Assembly (NCBI GenBank): GCA_014730235.1
Contig: WJIO01000408.1
Coordinates: 1 to 14,758, forward strand
Reading direction: 5' to 3'
Length of the DNA stretch: 14,758 nucleotides
From: Candidatus Poribacteria bacterium
GTDB lineage: Bacteria > Poribacteria > DTPJ01 > WJIO01
The notes beneath the pieces were generated by a model. That model saw only the letters and a list, made by a program, of their open reading frames with translations, had not been told where the DNA came from and ran no database searches. The position numbers were made by a program, and so were the translations under genes. Shown one piece after another: positions 1-5,699 of this stretch (positions are counted from its first letter, which is position 1; the number at the start of each line of letters is the position of its first letter).

Positions 1-61
1 AGAGTCTAAACTCCAGAGCGCAAATAAAAAATAATTTATTTCATAATATTTATACAGGAAT

Positions 62-97
62 AAAAGGGGATAGAAGTTAAAAGCTATATCCCCTTTT
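62..97 (+). terminator. Rho-independent terminator of an upstream gene
   Basis: An 11-bp perfect stem, AAAAGGGGATA (62-72) pairing with TATCCCCTTTT (87-97), encloses a 14-nt loop and is followed by the T-rich stretch GTTTTGTTG. This is the usual form of an intrinsic terminator. It probably ends a gene lying left of the window, because positions 1-61 show no coding frame. It also isolates the following gene pair from upstream transcription. Confidence 0.75.
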
Positions 98-103
98 GTT
101 TTG

Positions 104-132
104 TTGATTAATGTAAGAAAACTATTTATCAT
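104..132 (+). promoter_or_regulatory. Candidate sigma70 promoter for the methyltransferase pair
   Basis: TTGATT (104-109) and TATCAT (127-132) are separated by 17 nt, matching 4/6 and 5/6 of the sigma70 consensus. The site lies between the upstream terminator and the first gene, about 27 nt before its Shine-Dalgarno. The local sequence is very AT-rich, so a chance match is possible. Confidence 0.4.
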
Positions 133-164
133 AATTGGATCAGTAAAAATATGGAGTAATGCAG

Positions 165-404
165 ATGGAATCAAGGAAGTTACCATTTCTTCAAAGTCAG
201 ATATTAGATCACATATACCTAAGTATATATAAAAATAAAAACCTCTCTATAGAAAATATATCTGAATTAACAGGATATCCTACACGAAGTAAGATTTTAT
301 CAAATGCAATTAATTCACTAGTAAAAAAGGAATTTTTAGAGGAAAAAGATAAATTTATTTTTTCTGTGCCGGAAAACCGACAAACTTTTTTAAAGAAAGA
401 ATAA
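165..404 (+). CDS. Small winged-helix-like protein coupled to a DNA methyltransferase
   Basis: The product is a basic protein of about 79 residues that I do not recognise as a named family. The middle part (NLSIENISELTGYPTRSK, then a helix and SLVKKEFLEEKDKFIF) has the pattern helix, turn, recognition helix, beta-hairpin of a small winged-helix DNA-binding fold. An in-frame ATG at 159 lies only 2 nt from GGAG (153-156). The ATG at 165 sits 8 nt from it, so 165 is the better start. The stop codon overlaps the next gene's start (TAATG), which indicates translational coupling. It may be a specificity or regulatory partner of the methyltransferase. Codon use is very AT-rich, unlike the genes after 1100, which suggests acquisition by transfer. 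Function is inferred only from fold pattern and context. Confidence 0.6.
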   Translation: MESRKLPFLQSQILDHIYLSIYKNKNLSIENISELTGYPTRSKILSNAINSLVKKEFLEEKDKFIFSVPENRQTFLKKE

Positions 405-1012
405 TGGAACTCAACAATGCTGAAAAAGCTGTATATGATACAGATTGCATAAACTTGATTGATAGTGATGATAAGCAATTGCCGCTTTTTAACCGTATAA
501 ATTCATTAGATGATTTGAAACAGCTTAATATAATTCATCAGTGGTATGACTACTTGGAGAATTTCCCCTTTTCTTTATTGGAGGAAAGCATAGAAAAATA
601 TAATTTAAGTCCAGAAAATTTAATATTTGATCCTTTTTGTGGTAGTGGAACTACCCTGGTTTCGGGTAAACTTTCTGGTCTTGAAGCTATAGGTGTTGAT
701 GCAAACCCATTAATGTGTCCTGTTTCTGGCAAAAAGATAGTATGGATTGTACAAAAATATTTCTATGATGATATGAAAAAACGTTTTGCATTGAAAGAAT
801 TGGATTTCAATCCTGACAGTAGTAATTATTTTCTTGTTTTTAATATCGATATCTCATGTCCAGATAAATACGAAATTGTATTACAAGAAAGTCATTCTTC
901 AACAATAAATAATCTTTTAAAAGCATTTCAGAATATAGATATACCAAAGGTAAATAATTTTATAAGAAAATTACATACAAAATTGAGATTGAATTTGGGT
1001 GTTGAAATATAA
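404..1012 (+). pseudogene. Truncated N4/N6-type DNA methyltransferase
   Basis: Residues 76-84 read DPFCGSGTT, the S-adenosylmethionine-binding motif I of amino-DNA methyltransferases (m6A/m4C). Ahead of it is the family's typical H-x-W-x-x-Y...F segment (residues 45-54), and after it GVDANPL (98-104), the expected second strand. Family members of this arrangement normally exceed 350 residues and carry a catalytic (D/S/N)PPY motif IV downstream of motif I. This frame stops at 202 residues with no PPY motif, and no continuation is visible in the other frames before 1138. The protein therefore probably binds SAM but cannot methylate, which is why I mark it as a broken gene. It starts by a 1-base overlap with the small gene before it. 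The AT-rich composition suggests the remnant of a mobile restriction-modification module. No restriction endonuclease gene is present here. Confidence 0.6.
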
Positions 1013-1067
1013 TTTATATATTGAAACCACAAGATCATATAAATTTTGTAAATAAGGTAAAAAGTCG

Positions 1068-1096
1068 TTGACAGTCCGACAGCGCGATGATAGAAT
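1068..1096 (+). promoter_or_regulatory. Strong sigma70 promoter for the MBL-ogg2-SAM hydrolase genes
   Basis: TTGACA (1068-1073, perfect -35) and TAGAAT (1091-1096, 5/6 of the -10) are separated by exactly 17 nt. Transcription would start near 1103, about 40 nt before the ribosome binding site. The -35 box sits inside a short dyad, GTCG (1064-1067) to CGAC (1077-1080), with a repeated GACAG (1070-1074 and 1078-1082), which could be an operator. Confidence 0.75.
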
Positions 1097-1159
1097 GAAT
1101 TTAGTGATTTGAGAGATTATAAAATTGGATAATTTAAAGTGAAGAGAGGAATAATTAAT

Positions 1160-1801
1160 ATGATATTTGAGCAAATTCGCGCAGGTGGAGACCGGAATTT
1201 CGGTTATTTGATAGGTGATGAAAAAAGCAAGGAAGCTGCTGTTATTGATCCATCATCTGATCCTGCCAGTTTACATAAAGCAGCGGAAAAGCATGGATTG
1301 AAAATTATATATATAATAGGTACACATGGTCACGGAGATCACACCAGTGGAATACCATCCCTTAAAAGTAAAACCGGGGCCAAAGTTGTTATGAGCGATA
1401 AATCACAATACGACGCTGACCTGAAAGTCAAAGATGGCGATGTTCTTAAGCTAGGGGATACTGAACTAAAAATAATACAAACACCGGGGCATACTCAGGA
1501 CAGCATGTGTATATTAGCAGAAGATAAGCTTATGACAGGTGATACTCTGTTTGTAGGGAAAGTCGGGGGAACTTATACTGAGGAGGACGCGGAGGTAGAA
1601 TTTAACAGCTTGTTTAACAAACTTATGAAGCTGGATGATCATATCGAAGTATATCCCGGACATGACTACGGTACTGCACCTACATCTACAATTGGCAATG
1701 AACGAAAGACAAATCCATTTCTGCTGCGCACAGAATTTGAAAAATTCAAGTGGCTAAAAGACAACTGGGCAGACTATAAGCTGAAACATGGCATAAAATA
1801 G
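1160..1801 (+). CDS. Glyoxalase-II-like metallo-beta-lactamase-fold hydrolase
   Basis: This is a cytoplasmic metallo-beta-lactamase-fold hydrolase of 213 residues. The metal ligands are all present: THGHGDH (H56, H58, D60, H61), H111 in TPGHTQDS, D128 in TGDTLFVG and H168 in PGHDYG. The tail STIGNERKTNPFL is typical of the hydroxyacylglutathione hydrolase/ETHE1-like branch, whose members hydrolyse thioesters or oxidise persulfides. The protein lacks the C-terminal helical substrate domain of classical glyoxalase II (about 255 residues), so the physiological thiol substrate is open. A GTG at 1139 is in frame, but AGAGAGGA (1143-1150) lies 9 nt before the ATG at 1160, which fixes the start there. 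It is the first gene after the strong promoter at 1068-1096 and is 32 nt from the next gene. Confidence 0.88.
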   Translation: MIFEQIRAGGDRNFGYLIGDEKSKEAAVIDPSSDPASLHKAAEKHGLKIIYIIGTHGHGDHTSGIPSLKSKTGAKVVMSDKSQYDADLKVKDGDVLKLGDTELKIIQTPGHTQDSMCILAEDKLMTGDTLFVGKVGGTYTEEDAEVEFNSLFNKLMKLDDHIEVYPGHDYGTAPTSTIGNERKTNPFLLRTEFEKFKWLKDNWADYKLKHGIK

Positions 1802-1833
1802 TAACAAATGAAGTTTATGCTTGGGGGAAAATA

Positions 1834-2481
1834 TTGAACCAGGAAACTATTGACAAACTGAAAGAAAGTTATAAGCTGAAAAAACCTCTTATTAAACAAC
1901 GCATGAAAGAATTTGAGGAAGTTTTTCAGAGTGGAGATGAGGCCATATTTACAGAGCTTTGCTTTTGCATATTTACCGCCGGGGCCAGCGCCCGGATGGG
2001 GTTAAAATGTATAGATAAAATTAAGGATATAATCCTGACAGGCTCAGCGGATGAACTGGAAGCCCGAATTGAAAAAAGTCATCGCTATCCAAAAGCCCGG
2101 GCAGGATATATTGTCCATACCAGGACTTACCTTCAGGATGAATGGAATTTTGAAATAAAGAAACTCATTGAATCCTTCGATGATAAATTATCCCTGAGAG
2201 ATTTTTTTGCCACAAACAAAGGTATAAAAGGACTTGGTTATAAAGAGGGCAGTCATTTCTTAAGAAATATCGGTTTCAAGGGATATGCCATACTGGATAT
2301 ACATATCCTGAGAAGTATGCACGAATACGGCCTTATAGACAGCCCAAAACCAGCCACCAGCAGAAAAAGGTATCTGGAAATTGAATCAAAACTAAAAGAG
2401 TTTGCTAAAGAGCTCGAAATTGACTTTGATGATCTGGATCTGCTGCTGTGGAGTAACAAGACAGGTGAAATACTGAAATAA
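1834..2481 (+). CDS. ogg2: N-glycosylase/DNA lyase, Ogg2 type (8-oxoguanine repair)
   Basis: This is a bifunctional DNA repair enzyme that excises 8-oxoguanine and cleaves the resulting abasic site. The 215-residue protein belongs to the helix-hairpin-helix glycosylase superfamily. The hairpin motif is KGIKGLGYKEGSHFLRNIGF (residues 129-148) with catalytic Lys137, followed by the catalytic Asp155 in ILDIHIL. There is no four-cysteine iron-sulfur cluster, which separates it from endonuclease III/MutY. The chain ends exactly in Lys215. In Ogg2 enzymes such as the Methanocaldococcus jannaschii protein, a C-terminal lysine is known to help discriminate oxidised from normal guanine. The start is TTG at 1834 with GGGGGA (1823-1828) 5 nt upstream; no in-frame ATG is better placed. 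It lies between the MBL-fold hydrolase and the SAM hydrolase in one apparent operon. Confidence 0.88.
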   Translation: MNQETIDKLKESYKLKKPLIKQRMKEFEEVFQSGDEAIFTELCFCIFTAGASARMGLKCIDKIKDIILTGSADELEARIEKSHRYPKARAGYIVHTRTYLQDEWNFEIKKLIESFDDKLSLRDFFATNKGIKGLGYKEGSHFLRNIGFKGYAILDIHILRSMHEYGLIDSPKPATSRKRYLEIESKLKEFAKELEIDFDDLDLLLWSNKTGEILK

Positions 2482-2487
2482 TTAAAA

Positions 2488-3288
2488 ATGTCTAAAGCCA
2501 CCGGATTTGTTACATTAACTACGGATTTCGGACTTTCCGACGGTTTCGTTGGAATTATGAAGGGTGTTATCTACAGCATAAATCCGTCGGCAAAGCTGAT
2601 AGATATAAGTCACGATATAGCATCACAGGATATACAGACTGCAAGCTTTATTCTTGGATCTGCCTTCAGTTTTTTCCCCAAAGGTACGGTTCACATGGTA
2701 GTAGTTGATCCTGGTGTGGGAAGTGATAGGTCTGCTGTTGCTGTGGAAACTGATAATTATTATTTCGTCGCGCCGGATAACGGTGTTTTGTCCGGCGTCA
2801 TGGAACGAATCAGTTTTATAAAGGTTATGGAACTCAGCAACAAAAAGCATTTTTTGCCGGAGGTAAGCAATACTTTTCACGGTCGGGATATTTTTGCACC
2901 GGTATCGGCTTATCTTTCAAAAGGGCTATCTATTGATGAACTGGGAACAAAGATTGAAAATCTAATGGAAAGAGTTTTACCTGAACCGGAAATAAATCAG
3001 GACAGTATAACCGGAGAAATAATACATATAGACAAATTCGGAAATCTGATAAGCAATATAGACAAAAAAAGTTTTGAAAAACTTGTGGTTAACCGCGATT
3101 TTACTATTGAGATTGCAGGTGATATTATTAATCATTTAAGCCGTTCTTATGCTGATTCTTCAACTGATAAATTATTGGCAATTTTTGACAGCTTTGGTAA
3201 ATTGGAAATAGCCGCAAATCAGAACAGAGCGGCGGATATATTAAGGGTTCATAGAGGCGAACCAATTCGGGTTGTTATGCGCAGGTAG
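2488..3288 (+). CDS. S-adenosyl-L-methionine hydrolase (SAM hydroxide adenosyltransferase, DUF62)
   Basis: The protein has 266 residues and belongs to the DUF62/SAM hydroxide adenosyltransferase family, which splits S-adenosylmethionine with an activated water into adenosine and methionine. Visible family signatures are TLTTDFGLSDGFVG (residues 9-22), DISHDI (39-44), VDPGVGSDR (73-81), PDNGVL (96-101) and TFHGRDIFAP (129-138). The conserved Asp-Arg-His triad corresponds to Asp74, Arg81 and His131. It is the water-using type: the triad is intact, and I see no features of the halide-using fluorinase/chlorinase branch. The ATG follows the ogg2 stop by 6 nt, and no clear Shine-Dalgarno is present, so translation probably depends on coupling to the upstream gene. 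The last codons overlap the left arm of a 12-bp inverted repeat (3281-3292) shared with the next intergenic region. Confidence 0.9.
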   Translation: MSKATGFVTLTTDFGLSDGFVGIMKGVIYSINPSAKLIDISHDIASQDIQTASFILGSAFSFFPKGTVHMVVVDPGVGSDRSAVAVETDNYYFVAPDNGVLSGVMERISFIKVMELSNKKHFLPEVSNTFHGRDIFAPVSAYLSKGLSIDELGTKIENLMERVLPEPEINQDSITGEIIHIDKFGNLISNIDKKSFEKLVVNRDFTIEIAGDIINHLSRSYADSSTDKLLAIFDSFGKLEIAANQNRAADILRVHRGEPIRVVMRR

Positions 3289-3395
3289 AAATGTTTTTAA
3301 ATATCTTGAAAAAGACACATTGAATAAAAATAAAAATATTGATAATTGAATCACAATCTGATATAATAGGAAAGAGTTGCAAGATTTCTACCTGC
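3281..3395. repeat. 12-bp inverted repeat around the rsbW promoter region
   Basis: GCAGGTAGAAAT (3281-3292) recurs perfectly inverted as ATTTCTACCTGC (3384-3395), enclosing 91 nt that include the -35/-10 promoter. The left arm covers the last codons of the SAM hydrolase gene. It could form a long-distance stem in readthrough RNA or bind a protein as paired half-sites. A related pair with the same GCAGGT core lies at 3971-3980/4079-4088. Confidence 0.5.
3339..3367 (+). promoter_or_regulatory. Sigma70 promoter for the rsbW-like gene
   Basis: TTGATA (3339-3344) and a perfect TATAAT (3362-3367) are separated by exactly 17 nt. The start of transcription would fall near 3374, giving a leader of about 124 nt before the GTG at 3498. 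Confidence 0.75.
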
Positions 3396-3497
3396 AATAA
3401 AATGAGATAAAAAATTGACCTGGATAGCTATCTCAGTATCCATTTTCCCGCAATGCGGTGGCTAAAATTCCTAAGCCGTGAGTTGGGAGTTTAACAA
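3374..3497 (+). promoter_or_regulatory. Long, GC-richer leader with several potential hairpins
   Basis: The predicted 5' untranslated region of the rsbW-like gene is richer in G+C than the sequence before it and contains adjacent small stems. These are TGGATA (3421-3426) with TATCCA (3437-3442), CCGC (3448-3451) with GCGG (3455-3458), and GGCT (3460-3463) with AGCC (3474-3477). The Shine-Dalgarno GGGAG (3485-3489) follows directly, so folding could control access to it. I could not match it to a riboswitch class I know, nor to a tRNA despite a D-arm-like stretch. A structured leader is therefore only a suggestion. Confidence 0.3.
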
Positions 3498-3956
3498 GTG
3501 AGTGAATTCGAGTATAGCGCAGAACTTAAAGTTTCTGGCGATCCTCGATACCTCCGACCTGTAAGAGTTTTCATCAGAGAATTGGCTATAAGTATGGGTT
3601 TCTCTGATAAAAGGGTAAGTGATATTGAGTTGGCTGTAGACGAAGTATTCAGCAATGCTGTTGAACATGGTTCAGCGTGTCCCAGTTCACAAATTATTGT
3701 TAATTGCGTATTTAGTGATGATTCTATAAAAATTACTGTAAGTGATACTGGATTCAACAGTCATTCCAACGCTAAATTGCTCAAAGCTTGGTCTCATGCT
3801 CTAAATAAAATATCTGATCCTGGTACAGAACGAGGTCATGGATTGCTTCTGGCGAATAATTTAGCAGATGAAATGAAAATAGAATCTAATTCTATGGGTG
3901 GCGTTGATGTTCATCTGGTTATTTACAAGGAGGAACAACACATAACTGAAAAATAA
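3498..3956 (+). CDS. RsbW-like anti-sigma factor / serine-protein kinase
   Basis: A 152-residue GHKL-type ATPase of the RsbW/SpoIIAB family. In partner-switching systems such kinases either bind a sigma factor or phosphorylate a STAS antagonist. Motifs visible are the N-box ELAVDEVFSNAVEHG (residues 44-58, with Glu49, Asn53 and His57), the G1 box SDTGF (82-86, ATP-contacting Asp83) and a G2-like RGHGLLLANNLAD (112-124). The start is GTG at 3498, 8 nt after GGGAG (3485-3489). A promoter with a perfect -10 box lies about 130 nt upstream. The antagonist follows about 200 nt downstream, so the order is kinase then antagonist, opposite to the classical rsbV-rsbW order, and no sigma gene is adjacent. 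The regulated target must lie elsewhere or be a non-sigma partner. Confidence 0.85.
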   Translation: MSEFEYSAELKVSGDPRYLRPVRVFIRELAISMGFSDKRVSDIELAVDEVFSNAVEHGSACPSSQIIVNCVFSDDSIKITVSDTGFNSHSNAKLLKAWSHALNKISDPGTERGHGLLLANNLADEMKIESNSMGGVDVHLVIYKEEQHITEK

Positions 3957-3970
3957 AGGTGTATGTTGTA

Positions 3971-4088
3971 AATCGCAGGTAATGACAAATATGGTACCGG
4001 GTATGTAAATAGCAGTATTCACAACGCAGATCAAAAATATAAATGAACCTCAATTCTGTAATAGACATATTTATTTGAACCTGCGGTT
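3971..4088. repeat. 10-bp long-range stem in the rsbW-rsbV intergenic region
   Basis: AATCGCAGGT (3971-3980) and ACCTGCGGTT (4079-4088) can pair over ten positions with a single G-U wobble, enclosing 98 nt. The 200-nt gap between the two switch genes (3957-4159) otherwise holds no convincing gene. The core GCAGGT is the same as in the inverted repeat upstream of rsbW, and the spacing is nearly the same (118 versus 115 nt end to end). It could be a structured RNA processing or pausing element, or paired protein-binding sites. Confidence 0.4.
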
Positions 4089-4146
4089 TCTTGTGGTTCA
4101 TAATTGATTTGAAAAAACATACCATTTATGAGGTAAATAATCCCTC

Positions 4147-4155
4147 GGAGGTGAT
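4147..4155 (+). promoter_or_regulatory. Perfect 9-base Shine-Dalgarno preceding an ATT start
   Basis: GGAGGTGAT pairs without mismatch to the 3' end of bacterial 16S rRNA. It leaves 4 nt to the ATT at 4160 (6 nt if counted from the GGAGGT core). This strong site decides the start of the STAS protein in the absence of any ATG. Confidence 0.6.
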
Positions 4156-4159
4156 TCAA

Positions 4160-4507
4160 ATTAGTAAATCAGAGGTATCCTTCGAAGTAAGATCTGAGAA
4201 CGATATACAGATAGTTGATATTACCGGACAGCTTGATGCTTTTAGCACTCCAGACGCTAAGGCTGAGTTTAAAAAAATCACAGATGCCCGTAATTATAAA
4301 ATACTCCTGAATATGGATAATGTAACCTATGTAAACAGTACGGCCATAGGTGCTATCGTAGCTGTTGCTCAACAGGTACGCAGGCGTAAAGGGGATCTGA
4401 AAATTTGTGGAATGAAAGATGATATCCGCAAAGTGTTTGATCTGGTAGGCGCATCCAAGATATTAGAAATATTCGATACCGAACAGGAAGCTCTCAGTAG
4501 CTTTTAA
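4160..4507 (+). CDS. RsbV-like STAS-domain anti-sigma factor antagonist
   Basis: From an ATT start the product is 115 residues, the usual size of a single STAS-domain antagonist. The fold is visible as alternating strands and helices: FEVRSENDIQIVDITGQLDAF, then KILLNMDNVTYVNSTAIG, then a C-terminal KVFDLVGASKILEIF. Ser60 or Thr61 in VNSTAIG is the expected phosphorylation site of the RsbW-type kinase encoded upstream. The start is unusual. A nine-base GGAGGTGAT (4147-4155) fully matches the anti-Shine-Dalgarno, and the only well-spaced in-frame codon after it is ATT at 4160. The alternatives are a GTG at 4151 inside the Shine-Dalgarno and a TTG at 4091, which would add 23 residues unrelated to the STAS fold. 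The gene ends at the large hairpin at 4507-4555. Confidence 0.85.
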   Translation: MSKSEVSFEVRSENDIQIVDITGQLDAFSTPDAKAEFKKITDARNYKILLNMDNVTYVNSTAIGAIVAVAQQVRRRKGDLKICGMKDDIRKVFDLVGASKILEIFDTEQEALSSF

Positions 4508-4555
4508 TGCGGTTTTTATACCAGAAATTTTCTGCTTTTCTGGTGTATACCGCAT
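4507..4555 (+). terminator. Large hairpin terminator after the STAS gene
   Basis: ATGCGGT (4507-4513) pairs with ACCGCAT (4549-4555). Inside this, TATACCAGAAA (4517-4527) pairs with the segment 4537-4549 across a 2-nt bulge, with the two stems sharing a base at the junction. The stem overlaps the last base of the stop codon. There is no T-run after it, so termination efficiency is uncertain; the hairpin may instead protect the 3' end of the message. Confidence 0.55.
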
Positions 4556-4573
4556 ATTCCCGCAAGATAATTC

Positions 4574-4664
4574 ATAAGCATTTTTAAGAAAAGACTTTAG
4601 ACTTTATCCTACCGATTTCCTTTTAAGGAAATAATTTAAAGTCTTTTTCTTAAAAATTGCTTAT
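4574..4664. repeat. 91-nt long imperfect hairpin between two operons
   Basis: The 26-nt left arm (4574-4599) pairs with 4637-4664 apart from two single-T bulges, giving an almost continuous stem. An inner hairpin ATTTCCTT (4615-4622) with AAGGAAAT (4625-4632) sits in the loop, and GACTTTA is duplicated at 4593-4599 and 4600-4606. It lies between the regulatory pair and the isomerase operon. It may be a bidirectional terminator or a decayed miniature insertion element; no flanking target duplication is evident. Confidence 0.6.
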
Positions 4665-4778
4665 GTAATATTTTCCACTAATTACCTTCCAAACAGAAAA
4701 AACAATCAAATTTGTATAGCTCTTTCGATTTGTGATAGGTACAAATATACATAACAGAATTGCTTTATCACTTTACTT

Positions 4779-4806
4779 TTTACAATGACTGGTGTATATA
4801 TACATA
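4779..4806 (+). promoter_or_regulatory. Weak candidate promoter for the isomerase operon
   Basis: TTTACA (4779-4784) and TACATA (4801-4806) are separated by 16 nt, and the first copy of the direct repeat lies between them. The -10 match is poor, as expected for an activated or tightly regulated promoter. The remaining part of the 369-nt gap (4665-4778) shows no gene or clear signal. Confidence 0.3.
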
Positions 4807-4819
4807 GACTGGTGTATAT
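4787..4819. promoter_or_regulatory. Two 13-bp direct repeats, 20 bp apart: likely operator
   Basis: GACTGGTGTATAT occurs at 4787-4799 and again at 4807-4819, a period of 20 bp, close to two turns of the helix. The first copy also contains the palindrome TGTATATATACA (4793-4804). The site is 58 nt upstream of the isomerase start. In-phase direct repeats in this position suit an AraC-type activator or two stacked repressor dimers. No cognate regulator gene is in the window. Confidence 0.5.
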
Positions 4820-4876
4820 TATTACATAATTGCAGGCAAGGCATCGCAATATCAATATTTATCAAGGGGAAAACAT

Positions 4877-5638
4877 ATGCCTAAAGCAAAGATAGGACTA
4901 ATCGGTATAATTGGTGATGAAGCTAGAAAAGATTATTGGGGAACGCTGGCTAAGGTTGCGGATATAGGCTATCGTGGTATTGAAGGTGCTGGACAACTTC
5001 TGGAAGGTAATGTGGAGGATAATTTGAAAAGATTTCATGACCTTGGACTTCAGGTTCTTGCAGTAAGCGCCAGCCGGGATCAACTGCAAAATAATCTAGA
5101 TAAGGTAATTTCTAATGCAAAGATACTCCAGGCACCGCGAGTGTGCGTATGGTGGGGGGCTTGTGAAACAAAAGAATCACTGTTAGAGGATGCAGAATTA
5201 TATAATAAATCAGGCGCAAAACTTGCATTTGAGGGATTGAAACTTTGCTATCATAACCATAACCATGAGTTCCTCAATTATTTCAATGGTGTTTACGCTC
5301 TGGATATACTGGCTGAATATACAGACCCGGAATTTGTGTTTTTTGAACTGGACATAGCATGGGTTACTTTTGGTGGAGAAGACCCGGTAAAGCTACTTAA
5401 ACGGATGGAAGGTCGCGTACCAGCAATTCATGTAAAAGACATATGTGCCGTTGGTACGGAAAACGCCCAGTTTACTGCTGTAGGAACCGGCGTTGTTAAA
5501 ACACAGGAATCGGTTAAGACTGCTATTGATACTGGTGTTGAATGGGTTGTTGTGGAGCAAGACCGTTTGCGTAATCTGGATGCCTTTGAAACTCTTACTG
5601 TAAGTTACCTGAATTTGAAAGAAGCTGGCCTGGTTTAG
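4877..5638 (+). CDS. Sugar phosphate isomerase/epimerase (xylose-isomerase-like TIM barrel)
   Basis: A 253-residue cytoplasmic protein of the AP-endonuclease-2/xylose-isomerase-like TIM-barrel family. Members isomerise or epimerise sugars, keto-inositols or related polyols using a divalent metal. Family landmarks are CYHNHNHEF (residues 124-132), FFELDIAWV (155-163), IHVKD (184-188), the loop VGTGVV (202-207) and VVEQD (225-229). The expected metal ligands, by family position, lie near Glu157 or Asp159, His185 and Glu227. Length is typical. AAGGGGA (4864-4870) lies 6 nt before the ATG. It is the first gene after the direct-repeat operator and stands 61 nt ahead of the phosphatase. The exact substrate cannot be read from the sequence. 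Confidence 0.87.
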   Translation: MPKAKIGLIGIIGDEARKDYWGTLAKVADIGYRGIEGAGQLLEGNVEDNLKRFHDLGLQVLAVSASRDQLQNNLDKVISNAKILQAPRVCVWWGACETKESLLEDAELYNKSGAKLAFEGLKLCYHNHNHEFLNYFNGVYALDILAEYTDPEFVFFELDIAWVTFGGEDPVKLLKRMEGRVPAIHVKDICAVGTENAQFTAVGTGVVKTQESVKTAIDTGVEWVVVEQDRLRNLDAFETLTVSYLNLKEAGLV

Positions 5639-5699
5639 ATTTTAAATCATACTGATAAATTTTATGTTATCGTAACTGTTAGAAAATGAAAGGAATATG

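Noticed and set aside
1139-1159. GTG start for the MBL-fold hydrolase
   Set aside because: The Shine-Dalgarno AGAGAGGA lies downstream of it, with ATG at 1160 properly spaced.
2488-3288. Fluorinase/chlorinase (halide-using SAM enzyme)
   Set aside because: The Asp74-Arg81-His131 triad of the water-using branch is intact, and I see no feature of the halide-using branch.
3421-3497. tRNA-like stretch (TAGCTATCTCAGT and a GGGAGTTTAAC segment)
   Set aside because: No acceptor stem, anticodon arm or T-arm can be closed around these words.
4091-4159. N-terminal extension of the STAS protein from a TTG at 4091
   Set aside because: No Shine-Dalgarno before 4091, and the extra residues do not resemble a STAS domain; the perfect Shine-Dalgarno lies further downstream.
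4787-4819. Start of a CRISPR array
   Set aside because: Only two copies of 13 bp with a 7-nt gap; no spacers and no cas genes.
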